64,000 bases of DNA, taken from contig NC_074726.1 of assembly GCF_947242115.1 (NCBI RefSeq), forward strand, positions 1,672,951 through 1,736,950, in the 5' to 3' direction. The position numbers and the translations under genes are program-made. Positions 23,701 to 33,871 of the stretch are shown here, piece by piece; positions within the stretch are counted from its first letter, which is position 1, and the number at the start of each line of letters is the position of its first letter. This DNA comes from Biomphalaria glabrata (Eukaryota > Mollusca > Gastropoda > Planorbidae). The notes below the pieces were generated by a model. It made no database searches. It saw only the letters and a program-made list of their open reading frames with translations, and was not told where the DNA came from.

Positions 23701-26700
23701 TCTCCTTTTATTTCATGGACCCCCCTTCCCTTCCCAAATACCCCCCAAAATAAATGTATTCATTTTAGCACATTTAGTTTCCCATTGATATGTATTTATG
23801 CTTTTGAAATCTAGCCACCCTGGACATTTAATTTAAATAAACCTCCTACAGATTAATTTATTTTCAAAAAGCTAAACAACTTGATAGTTGATGTTATATA
23901 GAGGTCATATCTATTGACTCTTGCTCTCATAACAATGTTTTGTTTGTTTTTAGGCTACAGTAAAACCAGATAGTCTCATTGCGATGATTGTTGAAGCCAT
24001 TTCTAATCTCTATGAGAAACTGGAAACTCCACTTATTCTGACTGTAAGTAAATAGAAAAGAATTAAGACACTGGAAATTACATTTTAGGCATACACTTCT
24101 GAAAAATGCATCTTCGTTCATTTTGTGTATGTCTCAAGTATCTTTTAGATTAAAATCTTTCTTAGATTGACTAAAGGAAAATATAATATAAAAAAAAAAA
24201 ACTTTTTTTTAAAGCATCAAGTAATTATCAATTTTATAAGCTGCATATTTTTTGTGACAAAATGGAAAGGCTTCATTATATTGGACAACACTCTACATTC
24301 TGACTTGGTTGTAAAGTGTAGAAATGCCCTAGATTAAGACTTGTATTCTTTTAAAGCGTAGGTCCATCCAGTTCTAACGAGAGTGGATGCATGGGTAGAA
24401 ATAAAAGTAGATTTTGTATTCTCACCCCGTGACATGACACAGAAGTGGTTACATATTTGAGTATAGCTTGCTCAGTCTGATCCTCATCATTTAGTTGACC
24501 AGTCTGGAGAGGGGTATGCAGAAGTGATATCTGTGCTGTCCTAAGGCCCTCCAAAACTGGACTTAGCATGAAACAAAGGTTAAATAAAGCATGTGGGTCA
24601 ACAGCATATAGGCTACATGAAGTCCGAAAACTCTATTGATAACTTTATACAAGCACAAATAAGTGGATTAACAATCTTAGCTATCAGACATAACAGCAAG
24701 TTACCCATAATACAACTTTTTATACAAATTAGACTTTTGCTATCCCATGAAATTTGTGTTTTAAAATCTCTTCAAATATTTCTACTCTTCAGCTATTAGG
24801 CTGCCACCTAGAAATAGAAAAGGATGAGGTTTGGCTTAAAGATGTTGTGGCAGGTAACAGGTAGGTTTTCAATTACTGTGATAGTTCCACATGTCATAAT
24901 CCAACAGTATTCTGATGTAATGCAGAAGTAAATTCATTCATTCTTTTTTGAAGTAACAGCTGTATTTTATAAGATAATGTCTATTGCAGTACACATTTTT
25001 AAAATGTAGGTAGGGTTAAATTGTAAGTAATTATTAAGCACAGGCTGTAAAGGCTGAAATTAATTAATTTTTGTTTAGATCAATACATTTTTTGTGTGTG
25101 TATGTTAACTGTTAATTTTTATTGTTATCACTGCCTTGTAAAAGTCATTATATTATTTCTGATGGTTTTATTTACTTTATAATGATCAGGTTTTATATTT
25201 CATGCTGTTATTTTCTTTTTGTTTTCTATTTGTTGATTCATAAATCGTAATGATAAAATGTGTGCCTTTACTTTAATTCTCTTAATAGTTTTATCTCTTT
25301 CTTCCTCTACATCGCTATAAGGTGTGCTACTCAAATGATGGCAAATTAATTTCGGGACAAAAAAAAATATTTAGGTCAAAATATGTTTTGTATTGCATAA
25401 AAAATGAAATTTATTTATGAAGGTGTAATATTTTTTGTCTGAATGATTTTGATAGTTCATAATTTTTATCACTACCATGTGCAATGGTAAGTATTTCAAT
25501 CTAAGTTTTAAGGGGTTTAAAGTAAATTATGGTCCTGGGTTAAAACAAAAAAGGAAACAAACCTTTTTTGAAACACATTTTCTTTATTTGACTTCACAGT
25601 TAGTTAAAAAAAAAAACAAATCCTTGTCAAATACAAAAATTAATGAATGGAACATCAAGCTGGAGATGGGGGAGGGTTAAGATGTAGTCTTGATATAAAT
25701 AAGTTGGTTGTTGAAAATTTTTTTAAAAACATAACAGATTAACAAATATAGTCATTTGTAAGAAGAAAAAAAATCACTTCAAGTCACAGTGGGATTGAGG
25801 AATCATTAACAGAAATATAACAAGTTTTTCTATTCATTTCAACCTAAATATACATGCTGTCATGCTGTAAAAAAAAATTTAATTTATCAATACTTTAGGT
25901 TACAGAACTTGTGTAAGTATCATCCTAGGTTTTTTTAAGTTTTTGGTTTCCTCCCACATCAGTAGTTTTATAGTCATGTACTGCACATTGAATACTTAAT
26001 GTTTTCCCATTTCAGACCCAATTTAGAAAAACAAATAAACAAAGAGATTATCAAATGCAGTGGAAACCCAAAAGTGAACCTGAAAAAAACTCTTGCTGCT
26101 ATTAAAGAGAAAGTGTTAAAAAATGAAGAAGTAAGAACTTGATGGAACTCTAGCTCCTTGTTTGTTTTTGTTTTTTTTCCATGAGTTTAATTTTCTAGTT
26201 ATGTAAACTTTGATGGAATTAGCTAACTATAACTGTTGTACATTCATAACACCATGTGCTTGGTCTAGTCTCATGCCATCTTTCACATGATGCATGGGAT
26301 ATGTCTTTGATTTAGCCACATAACATCTGTCTTTCATTGCTTATAATGAAACTGGGTTTGCATTATGTTTTGTTGAATTGGATTTAGACCACATGGCTGT
26401 GATTGAGGGAAAGGCTTTGGGAGTCTTCTTCTTCTTCTTCATCGTTCTCATTCTTATGTTGGAGTGTTCATATGACTAGACCAATACATGAGATGAACTG
26501 CGCAGTGGTTTCCAAATCAGGGAGCTCTCCATATAGTTTTCTTTCTATTGGGGTGATTTGGGGCCAATGTCTTATACAGGCCTCTTGAAAGAGAGAGCAG
26601 TTTTGGAGGACGTGGTCAGCATTTTCTGGTGATACTCCACATGGGCAGATTTCACTGGTTCCAATTTTGAGCTTCCGGAACAGCTGCCTTGTGGCTATAT

Positions 26701-29700
26701 CTAACATAAGAAAGGCTTTGGGAGTCAATCTTGAGGAAAAATCAGTAGCCAGCGACCCTTAGACAGCTTGCAGCACCCTGTCTGAGCCTGCGATGCCACT
26801 TATCTAAAAACTGTATCCGCACTTGACGTGGAGAAAAATTCCTAGTGTGAGACATTGTTCCAAGCTGCCTAAGGGTCACTGGCTACTGATTTTTCCTCAA
26901 GATTGACTACCAAAGCCTTTCTTATGTTAGATATAGCCACAAGGCAGCTGAGATTTGGTTTCAGACTTTTCCTTCTGTGCCCTACAAAAGTAATAATAAT
27001 GTTTTTGTACTTTACTCTTGTTGTTTAAAGTGACAATGCAAAGTTCAATCTTAATTTGATAATCAGTTAAAAAGGTCAACCTTAATTTGATAACCAGTTG
27101 AAAAGTTCAATCTTAATTTGATAATCAGTTGAAAAGTAAATTTTGTTTTTAGAACACAATGCTCTGTACATAATAATGATTTAAGTTTTGTTTTTTTTTC
27201 AGGTAAAAGATGCTTTATCGATTCAGTTAATGAAATTAAAATTCCATGCAGCTCTGAACAAGAAAAAATTTTTCAGATCAGTTTCATTGCGGGAAGCGGC
27301 TCATTCATTGAGGAATGCAGCTGTGCAAACATATTCAGTAATAACTGAGACAAATTCAGCTCAAACTGATCTGTCACACATTGCTCTAACAGATAAATCT
27401 TCACTTGATGGCAAAAACACACCTTCACTATCACATGAAGCACCAAGCTTAAAAACAAGAGTCAAAGGTCGGCCTGAAGCTGCTTCGACATCATTGCATC
27501 AGGAGTCTATTTCCACTTTAGCTAAAGCTCCACCTAGTGTTTCTAGTGCTCACATAACATCAGACCAACAGGCTCAAATGACTGTTAAAAAATCACCAAA
27601 AACTTCATCTACTGGCCTGAGGACATTATCAGGCCAGCAGAAATCAGGAATAGCACTGACATCAACAAAAGGCTCAATCAGTGGCCCAAGCACATCTTCA
27701 ACCTCAGACCAACAGGTGCCCACCTCTGTTCGGACATCAGCGAAAATTCCATCCCATGACCCTGAAGATTCATCCTCCTCAAGCCATCATCAGGAGATAT
27801 TCTCTGTAAATAAATCTAATGCAGATAAGTTAGCATCACCCAATAAAAACTGCCATTCTCCTCAAAAGAAGCCAAAATCTGCTAAAATACATTCACCTGT
27901 TGGTGAGCTATCCCCTTCTAGTAATGTTTCATCACCCCATGAAGACTTCCAAGCACATCAAAAGAGCAGGAATGCAGATAGTAACGTTTCATCTTTAGTA
28001 ATAGATGAGTATCCATCACCTGTTCGTAAAATAAAATCTTCTAAAGCAGGATCAGCTGCGGAAAAGATACCTTCTGCAACCAAAACCAAATCCTCCAAGA
28101 TGGTGTTGGTTCTTGAAAAACTTCCCTCCACTGTAAATAAAGTCAAATCGTCTAAAGCTCTATTACCCGATGAAGAAACTTCACTACCTGCTCACAACTC
28201 TGCATCAACAGATTCAGCTTCCCCTGTTGGAAAAAGCTCATCTAAAGCTACAAGAACAAAATCAACTGACATGACATCAGACATTGAAGAAAATTGTTCA
28301 TCTCCAAAGAAAGCAAGAGTTGATGATAGTAAGTCTTCATTTAAGTTTTTACTGATGTGTTTATTTCTTTTTATTTTCTCAATGGCTCTTGTTTAACTTG
28401 TCATTCGTGCTCTAGTTTTTGTGGATGCTGGGGGGGTTAATCTGTGAGAAGGTTTCTGTGCTGTCTTTGTGTTTGGCAAACAAAAGTCCCTCGATTTAAA
28501 TTCGAAGTAAAAGCTCAAGGTCTATATTAGGACTTGAACTGTAGCACCCTTGTTATTTTTTGTTTTTTTTAAATAAGTAAAGTACCCTTTTAGGTTCTTG
28601 TGATCTAAAAGGCAGATGATATAAAGATCATCCGTTTCTATGGGAAAATGTTCATGAGCATGTCATGTTACTATTACAACCACTAACAGATTTTACTTTT
28701 CCCAACTAATGTCAGGTACCCATTAGAGTTGAGTAGACTCAGTGACATCCCAAAAAAAAATCCTGGAATTAAAAAACCCACTCTTCACTGAGATTCGAAC
28801 CCAAGACTCTTACTTCAGAAGCCTATCACTTTACCACCTAGTCATCCCCCACCCACCTTGTTAGGTGACCAACTGGTTAATTTGAATCAGCCACACCCCC
28901 CAAATGTGGCGTAAATCACTTTGGGGCCGAAATGTTGAGAATCCTGATGTGAACTTAGAATGTCTACTTAAAATGTATTTAAATCTGTTGTGAGTCTGAT
29001 GGCACCATAAAAACCTTCCTGATGCCCCCATCTCACTTCTATACAGGTTGACAATATAGTAGACACACATTGTAACTAAAGCTCCTATAAACTAGGAACT
29101 ACACAATAACTTAAATATTACCTCCCAGAACACATACTTTTCATTACAAATGAACACATCAACAGCCACCTTCAGTTCAAAATTCTAGTCCTCACAGGAC
29201 TTGATGCTTCCCCCCCCCCCCCCCCCCCGCTTGTTTGGAAAGTAAATGCTTTATCACACTGTGGCTGCACCCCATACACAAGGAGGCAGCCACTGTAAGC
29301 AGAAAAGAAGAAAAAATATGAACAAAAAGCATTTGAATTATAGATAACAAAAGTACTTCTTAGAAGATTAAAAAATATTAAAAGCTAAAATCAAACTTTT
29401 GTTCATAGCACATATTTGAGGAGGTCACACATCTAAAATGTGATTTAAATAGCTCCTTGTTTACAAAAAATATTGCACTTACTTTAAAAAAAAGTTATTA
29501 TTTTGTTTGACATGTTTTTGGCCTATCTTCAGAAATGAAGCTTATAATGGCCTAGCTTACACCTCCTGCCACAAGGCCATGTTTGAAGTGGTCAGCAATG
29601 TAAATGTTCAGCAATTGTCCTTGAAGTGACCAGCATGGTCACCACATGGTAAATACTTTGAATCAACATTTTTTGACTTCCATTTTACCAGGTGATGATG

Positions 29701-31855
29701 ACTTTAGCATCTCAGAATCAGTCTTCAAGAAACCTTTGCCTACAGTTACTGCCAGACAAAGCCTGTTGGACTTCAAAGCCCTGGTAAATAGTTTTCTTGA
29801 AAGTGTACATTCTGTGAAGAGGAGCATTGAAATAGCACATACTTGTTCACAGAGTTGAGAGTAGGGTTACACCTAGGTAGAATATATTTGGTTTCAACAT
29901 GACTGCTGGATCTGGCTAACCATTCATCACATGACTTTTATTAATGAAATGTGATGTGCCCTAAATCAAAGAAAACTATCCATGAAAACTGCAATAGTTT
30001 CAAAAGCATGGTTGTTTGTTCAGTAACATCTTTTTTTTTTTTTTATGTAATTTTGTTACCTATGATGATATAGTTACAACATAGCATTAGGAAGGTCAAT
30101 GTCATGTACATGTCATGAGGTCACTTTTGGAAACTCATGTCATTTACATGTCATATGAGTTTACTTGTGGTCGTCAATGTAGAATTAAACTTTATGTATA
30201 CTGATTTCTGACATGAGCTTTTTTTTTTCCTTAAATGTTTTTTGTTAATTTAAATTACTTGTCATGCTTAAATTAATTAATTTCTTGACTTTATTTTGAT
30301 ATTTTTCTATGTATATATTTTCTCCTGATTAGATTCAGGACTAACAATTCTAGTCAAAGTGAATTCTATTTGTTTAGACTAATAAAATGATCTTAAAATA
30401 AATTCAACACTATGTTTAAATTATTGAAAATTATATTATTATGGAGCATCTTAACAGGTTGGTGAGGCAATATTAGCTTTTAGATTTTTTCTTACACATT
30501 TCTTATACATTTCTGGATGTGTTTTAGCACAAACCCCCGTCCCACATTTGTGTTGTCTCTGGCAAGTGGTCATTGGATGAAGAGGAAAAGTTGCTTCGAT
30601 GCACTGTGGAGATTGGTGAAGGTAAGATATGCTGTTGTTATTTGAATTAAACATTTATTCAGGTCTCTTGGACGTTCAATTTTCTTTTAAAAAAATGTGT
30701 GAAGTCTCGTGAAAAGTAAGATTTGGTAAGGTCTCATGAGTAGGAAGTAAGATTAGGAAGGATCTTTATGGTTTTTATATTCACCCAGATAGGGATGTGA
30801 GGGTCAAGACCAATTAGCTCTCAGTTCTTTGTGTTGTCTGCTAAATGTGAAGACAGCAATTAGCTAGAGTATTAAGTAGATAGAGTATTAAGTAGTAAGA
30901 TTTTGATGTTATGATTAGTTTAGTGACTGTGTGGGGGTCAGTGGTCAGCTAGAATTGAGATGATGAGGTTCAATTCACTAAGTTTAACATTGAAGCTTTG
31001 AGTCTCTTGACCCTTTTAGACTGAACGTGTCTAGATTATTGTCAAAAATTTTTATTGGCAAGGCAGCACAATTCTTTTAATGTAATTGTTTTGGGATCGG
31101 TACTGATCTTTTGATACAATTTTCTTGCCAAAAAAATGGTAGCCAGTTCTAGTATCTATTGTCTTCATTTAGTTTTATCAGTGTTTGTACCTTTTGTTTT
31201 CTTTAAGTTTTATCCAGTGCTTGTAGTTTGTGCCATCATCAAGTTTTATAAGTATCAGGACTTTGGTCTTCTGCTTTCTTCAAACTGTAATTTTTGTACT
31301 GTTGGTATCTTATCAAGGTTCAAACAATATTTATCATTTAATATTAACAAGTAAGAATCAGTTATTTCTGTTTCAATTATTTCCATGATTGCAAAGCATC
31401 ATTAAATAATACTGCAAACTTCTCTGGAGACATTTGTGTATTAAGTCCCATTGTAAAGATAAAAAGAAAATCAACATTTGTTGGTGTGTTGGAAGAACAA
31501 AATTATTTCAATGGATTTCATCAAAGTTGATGTTAGGACGTGAAAAGAAAAAAAAAGTTGTAATAAAATTGATACAATTAATACAAGGTTTTAAGTTGTG
31601 TACAAATTGAACTTAACCTCTCTGGGCAAGGGAGGTAAATGTTTTCTCCTGCCATTTTTAATGTGTGGTGCTGATTGAATACAATAATTAGTTTTAGCAG
31701 TTATGCTCTTATTAGTGTGTTCTTTTTTAGGTAACTGGGTCCAGATTAAAGAAGCTATGCAAACTCTACGCTCTAGCCAACAGTTGAAGGACAAATGGAG
31801 GAATTTATCAGAGTCTAGGAAGAAAGCAGCCATGAGAACGTATCAAAGAATATAG
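17759..31855 (+). CDS. TERF: Telomeric repeat-binding factor (TRF1/TRF2) homologue, ten exons
   Basis: Exons: 17759-17876, 20397-20644, 22283-22399, 23954-24043, 24793-24860, 26016-26130, 27203-28328, 29692-29783, 30528-30621, 31731-31855. All have GT-AG borders, and the phases join exactly into 2193 nt, 730 residues. Residues about 7-195 resemble the TRFH dimerisation domain: LDQWYFDYCVHISIQNAKEK aligns with the start of vertebrate TRFH, and EAISNLYEKLETPLILTLLG with its last helices. Residues 253-628 (exon 7) begin basic (VKDALSIQLMKLKFHAALNK), then become a Ser/Lys/Pro-rich hinge. Residues about 670-725 are a Myb/SANT domain: KWSLDEEEKLLRCTVEIGEG, NWVQIKEAM, and the telobox-type recognition helix LKDKWRNL (708-715). 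TRF proteins bind double-stranded telomeric TTAGGG as dimers and seed shelterin. The order TRFH-hinge-Myb and the C-terminal Myb support this over other Myb proteins. The exon 1 start is the least certain part. Introns hold many transposon copies. Confidence 0.92.
17935..18480. repeat. CTAG/AGATCT-rich low-complexity block in TRF intron 1
   Basis: Dense in TAGACTAG, TCTAGA and AGATCTA words, grading into TATATA. There is no discrete repeat unit. Similar blocks recur at 49.7-50.3, 52.1-52.8, 54.3-54.8 and 59.7-60.4 kb. Confidence 0.8.
18482..18860 (+). mobile_element. Degenerate RTE-like LINE fragment with internal deletion
   Basis: The left part reads GMKQGCVLAPTLISI, the conserved RT segment. 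The right part reads LIRQLCWAGHIFCLRNEHVW and then NRGAPQKRFK, the post-RT LRWAGHV...KKRFKD region of RTE-like elements. The catalytic box between them is missing. A related scrap is at 50630-50740. Confidence 0.7.
18861..19082. other. Intron 1 sequence, unassigned
   Basis: AT-rich sequence between a LINE fragment and the LTR-element remnant. It may belong to either; nothing specific is visible. Confidence 0.3.
19083..19754 (+). mobile_element. Fossil LTR retrotransposon 3' end (Ty3/gypsy-like)
   Basis: A remnant in TRF intron 1. It consists of a short polyprotein tail-like segment, a purine-rich tract just before 19504, and one LTR at 19504-19754 (about 251 bp) with TGTGATAG and CTATTACA ends. 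The rest of the element and the partner LTR are not in the window, so it is incomplete. Its age cannot be judged with only one LTR. Family assignment is tentative. Confidence 0.6.
19755..19965 (+). repeat. SINE family 2, head-truncated
   Basis: It starts at AACTTGGCTTGTCTTGGCTA immediately after the LTR end, keeps box B (GGTTCGACACC) and the GCGCTCTGAACATG tail, and contains a long poly-C run (about 19863-19889). Confidence 0.8.
20770..21110 (-). repeat. Dispersed GACAGACAG repeat, inverted, in TRF intron 2
   Basis: Contains TTTGTACAAAGCTTTTATGT, CTGTCTGTCTGTCTGG and AAACATGAATCAATAAAA, the complement of the family at 5830-5961 and 7633-7812. A second partial unit follows at about 20985-21110. 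Confidence 0.6.
21298..21812 (+). repeat. About 120-bp tandem repeat, four copies, with variable poly-C
   Basis: The unit includes CACCAAAACATATTTAGCTA, TCTAGATCTTAAGTAATTAG, CCAATGAAAGTTAAGACATT and ATGACAATACACATGAGATT, followed by a C run of very different length in each copy (from about 5 to 17). It lies in TRF intron 2. Confidence 0.95.
22455..22915. repeat. Unclassified dispersed repeat in TRF intron 3
   Basis: GC-richer block with GAGGCTTCGGGAGTCAACCC, TGAGGAAAAGTCAGGATGTG and AGAGCCTGTGAGGCTACTGA. A relative at 26709-26830 (GGCTTTGGGAGTCAATCTTG) and a short match near 47258 show it is a family. A 102-codon ORF here is not supported as a gene. Confidence 0.6.
22916..23450 (-). mobile_element. 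I-type LINE 3' fragment (RNase H C-terminal region)
   Basis: Minus-strand frame: MEKWFECWDNSQKAHGVLER, WWRLSRPEQAIIAQCRIGHC, then the zinc tail CPSCGEEEETMPHILFDC. The 3' end is (TGATGATGA)n at 22917. It is closely similar to 60976-61822 in the opposite orientation, so the insertion looks young. Upstream of the Met the frame is broken. Confidence 0.9.
24044..24792. other. TRF intron 4, no recognised element
   Basis: AT-rich. A 72-codon minus-strand ORF at 24351-24569 is low-confidence noise. Confidence 0.5.
24861..26015. other. TRF intron 5, no recognised element
   Basis: AT-rich with A and T homopolymers. No repeat family or exon candidate stands out. Confidence 0.5.
26426..26709 (-). mobile_element. 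LINE 3' fragment with 17-bp target duplication
   Basis: Minus-strand frame: RQLFRKLKIGTSEICPCGVS, DHVLQNCSLFQEACIRHWPQ, then ERKLYGELPDLETTAQFISC, the C-terminal zinc-tail region of Jockey/CR1-group LINEs. The 3' end carries (GAA)n. The duplication GAAAGGCTTTGGGAGTC lies at 26409-26425 and 26710-26726. Heavily 5'-truncated. Confidence 0.88.
26681..26950. repeat. Inverted duplication, 90-bp arms, about 90-bp loop
   Basis: Arms 26681-26770 and 26861-26950 are complementary with about three mismatches. The arm starts CAGCTGCCTTGTGGCTATAT and ends AGACAGCTTG. The arm crosses the border between the LINE at 26426-26709 and its target. Confidence 0.93.
27043..27137 (+). repeat. About 32-bp tandem repeat, three copies, TRF intron 6
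   Basis: Unit GTTCAATCTTAATTTGATAA followed by TCAGTTGAAAA. It lies shortly upstream of the exon 7 acceptor. Confidence 0.9.
28580..28855 (-). repeat. SINE family 1, near full length, TRF intron 7
   Basis: Minus strand: tRNA-like head with box B region GGGTTCGAATCTCAGTG, GGTACC core at about 28715, and a 3' end in TAGATCACAAGAACC-type sequence. It carries extra A-runs. Confidence 0.8.
28856..29691. other. Rest of TRF intron 7
   Basis: Unassigned AT-rich sequence with a poly-C tract at 29213-29228. No exon candidate seen. Confidence 0.4.
29784..30527. other. TRF intron 8, no recognised element
   Basis: AT-rich, with repeated CATGTCAT-type words near 30095-30160 and T runs. Confidence 0.4.
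30622..31730. other. TRF intron 9, splitting the Myb domain
   Basis: No repeat family recognised. It interrupts the Myb domain in the Gly codon before NWVQIKEAM (phase 1). Confidence 0.6.
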
Positions 31856-31892
31856 AAGTCAGTTGCTCAACATAAAACTGTCTAGGGCCTGG

Positions 31893-31898
31893 AATAAA
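31893..31898 (+). promoter_or_regulatory. Polyadenylation signal AATAAA for the TRF gene
   Basis: It lies 38 bp after the TAG stop, within CTGGAATAAAATAG. Further AATAAA hexamers occur near 32320 and 32424, so a longer 3' UTR is possible. Confidence 0.5.
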
Positions 31899-32575
31899 AT
31901 AGACCAGAAGTTATATTTGTACTGTTATGTACACAGTAAATGATAAGATTGGATTCGTTTAGCATTCATTTAATTTTGTTACCATTACAATTTTACTTAG
32001 ATGGCATATAATCATTGTATATTTAAAATAATGTCTGGACAATATAAGACCATTTTTTTTTTAATATGATCAGCTTCAATTAGTTCATTGATCAGTTGAC
32101 CTGTCTTCTGTTTTCAACCATAAGTCACATATGTTGTTTTTTGTTTCTCTTAGTTACCTGTACATATAACAAAGCATGCTCTACTTGTCTGTTTACAGCT
32201 ATTTACAGGAGATAGCTCAGTCCTTGTAAATAATGTACATATAAAATATTCTGATAAGCATTGGATTTTCTATTAAGCCATTGTCTCTCTCACCCATGTG
32301 TTCAACTAGACATTTGTAGAATAAATTTTTTGTTAACATTCATGTTCTGGTGATGAGCTTGTGTCGAATGTTTTAATTTTTCTTCTTTACATTTCAATTA
32401 ATTTGATCAAACTCAATTATCTCAAATAAACAATTTGTTTTAGTTGTGTAAGAAATGTTGACCAATTGTATGCCTTACAGTACACATTTATGGCAGTAAT
32501 TTTTTTCTCAGTAGAAGACAACTAAGAATTTTTTAAAGAATATTCTTGGACATCACAATAAGACATTTAAATGTT
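31899..32575. other. TRF 3' flank, no recognised element
   Basis: AT-rich, probably partly 3' UTR. Confidence 0.4.
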
Positions 32576-32642
32576 GATAAGTTTTTATTGATCTACAATT
32601 ACTTGACCAATAAGTTTTTATTGATCTACAATTACTTGACCC
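32576..32642 (+). repeat. 33-bp tandem duplication
   Basis: Two copies of AAGTTTTTATTGATCTACAA followed by TTACTTGACC. Confidence 0.95.
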
Positions 32643-32693
32643 TATCACACTAGAAAATGATTTACAAAAGAAATTTTGATTGTGAAAGTGTTG

Positions 32694-33080
32694 ACCTCAT
32701 GTCACTTGTACAACAGCGCACAGCGAGACTAGTAAGTTTGTCTCAAGCATATTGAACTTCATCTCTTATATACCTGTAATTCAGACCTTCAATCTTACTA
32801 TTCTGACAAGGACTGGTTGAAGCTTATAGTGGCTGGTTAAATGAATTTATAGAGCGTCATGCTATAATGTGGATGTTGTGGGTTCAATCCAACTACTAGC
32901 CCTTTTTTTTTCATCAAACTTTCTATTGTAAAATCCAATATTTCTGTTCTCTCATGTCACTTGTACAAAGACGCACAGATAGACAAAATAAGTTTGTCTC
33001 AAGCTATTAAACTTCATCTCTTTATATCTCTAATTTGAACCTTTATATTAATAATCTGACAAGGACTGGTTGAAGCTTTT
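32694..33080 (+). repeat. About 125-bp direct duplication flanking a tRNA-like SINE (family 4)
   Basis: Copies at 32697-32824 and 32953-33079 share CATGTCACTTGTACAA, AAGTTTGTCTCAAGC and GACAAGGACTGGTTGAAGCT. Between them, 32826-32905 has a tRNA-like box A (TGGCTGGTTAA) and box B (GGGTTCAATCC). Confidence 0.7.
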
Positions 33081-33381
33081 AAACATTTTTTTTTGCTAAT
33101 AATTTCATTCATAAAAAAAAAAAAAACATTCAGCTCTCCTTCAGGGGAGTTAAAACATGAACTGTAAAACTTTGTTCAAGTGATCATTTTCTCCATAGTG
33201 AATGTATTCATCTACTGATATTTTTGCATGCAGATTTTTTTAAGGTCTTCAGGTTTACTCTCTACCCATAATGACAGTTACTAATTTAATTTAATCCATA
33301 AAATGCATTGCTTCTCAAACTTAGACTTCCTCCCATTATTGTTTGCCCTTCTCCTTGACCAGTTTCGGACTGGGGAGAGCT

Positions 33382-33573
33382 GTTAGCTCCTATGATGGGG
33401 TCCCTGTTAGCTCCTACGGTGGGGTCTCTGTTAGCTCCTACGGTGGGGTCCCTGTTAGCTCCTATGATGGGGTCCCTGTTAGCTCCTATGATGGGGTCCC
33501 TGTTAGCTCCTATGATGGGGTCCCTGTTAGCTCCTTTGATAATGTCTCCGTTAGCTTTTACAATTGGGTCGCA
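33382..33573 (+). repeat. 24-bp minisatellite, eight copies
   Basis: The unit is GTTAGCTCCTATGATGGGGT plus CCCT. Copies 2 and 3 carry TACGGT in place of TATGAT, and the last two are diverged. The unit is a multiple of three, so two forward frames stay open, but no start, splice or signal context supports a gene. Confidence 0.97.
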
Positions 33574-33871
33574 GGGCCCAATTTTTTACTACATTCTAAT
33601 CTGCAGAAATGCACCATTCTCCTAGTGAAAAAAACAAAGCTACATTGAGAAGGGGCGGGATGGGCCAATACTATTGTTGGATTTTTTTAGTGTTTTTTTT
33701 TTTTTTTTTTTTTTCATAAGACATTACCAGGAGAATGTAACCAGCTAGTGGCATCTTACTGTTCTGATATGAGAAAGAAGCCTAGCTGACTTGGCAGAGA
33801 TGTATTGACCTTTTATTTTGGTCCATTCCTGCTGTTAGCTCCCACTGTCTTATAGTCAGAAGCTGGTTATT

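Noticed and set aside
33343-33648. Possible secreted repeat protein from the 24-bp minisatellite
   Set aside because: The openness follows from the period being a multiple of three; no signal peptide or gene context.
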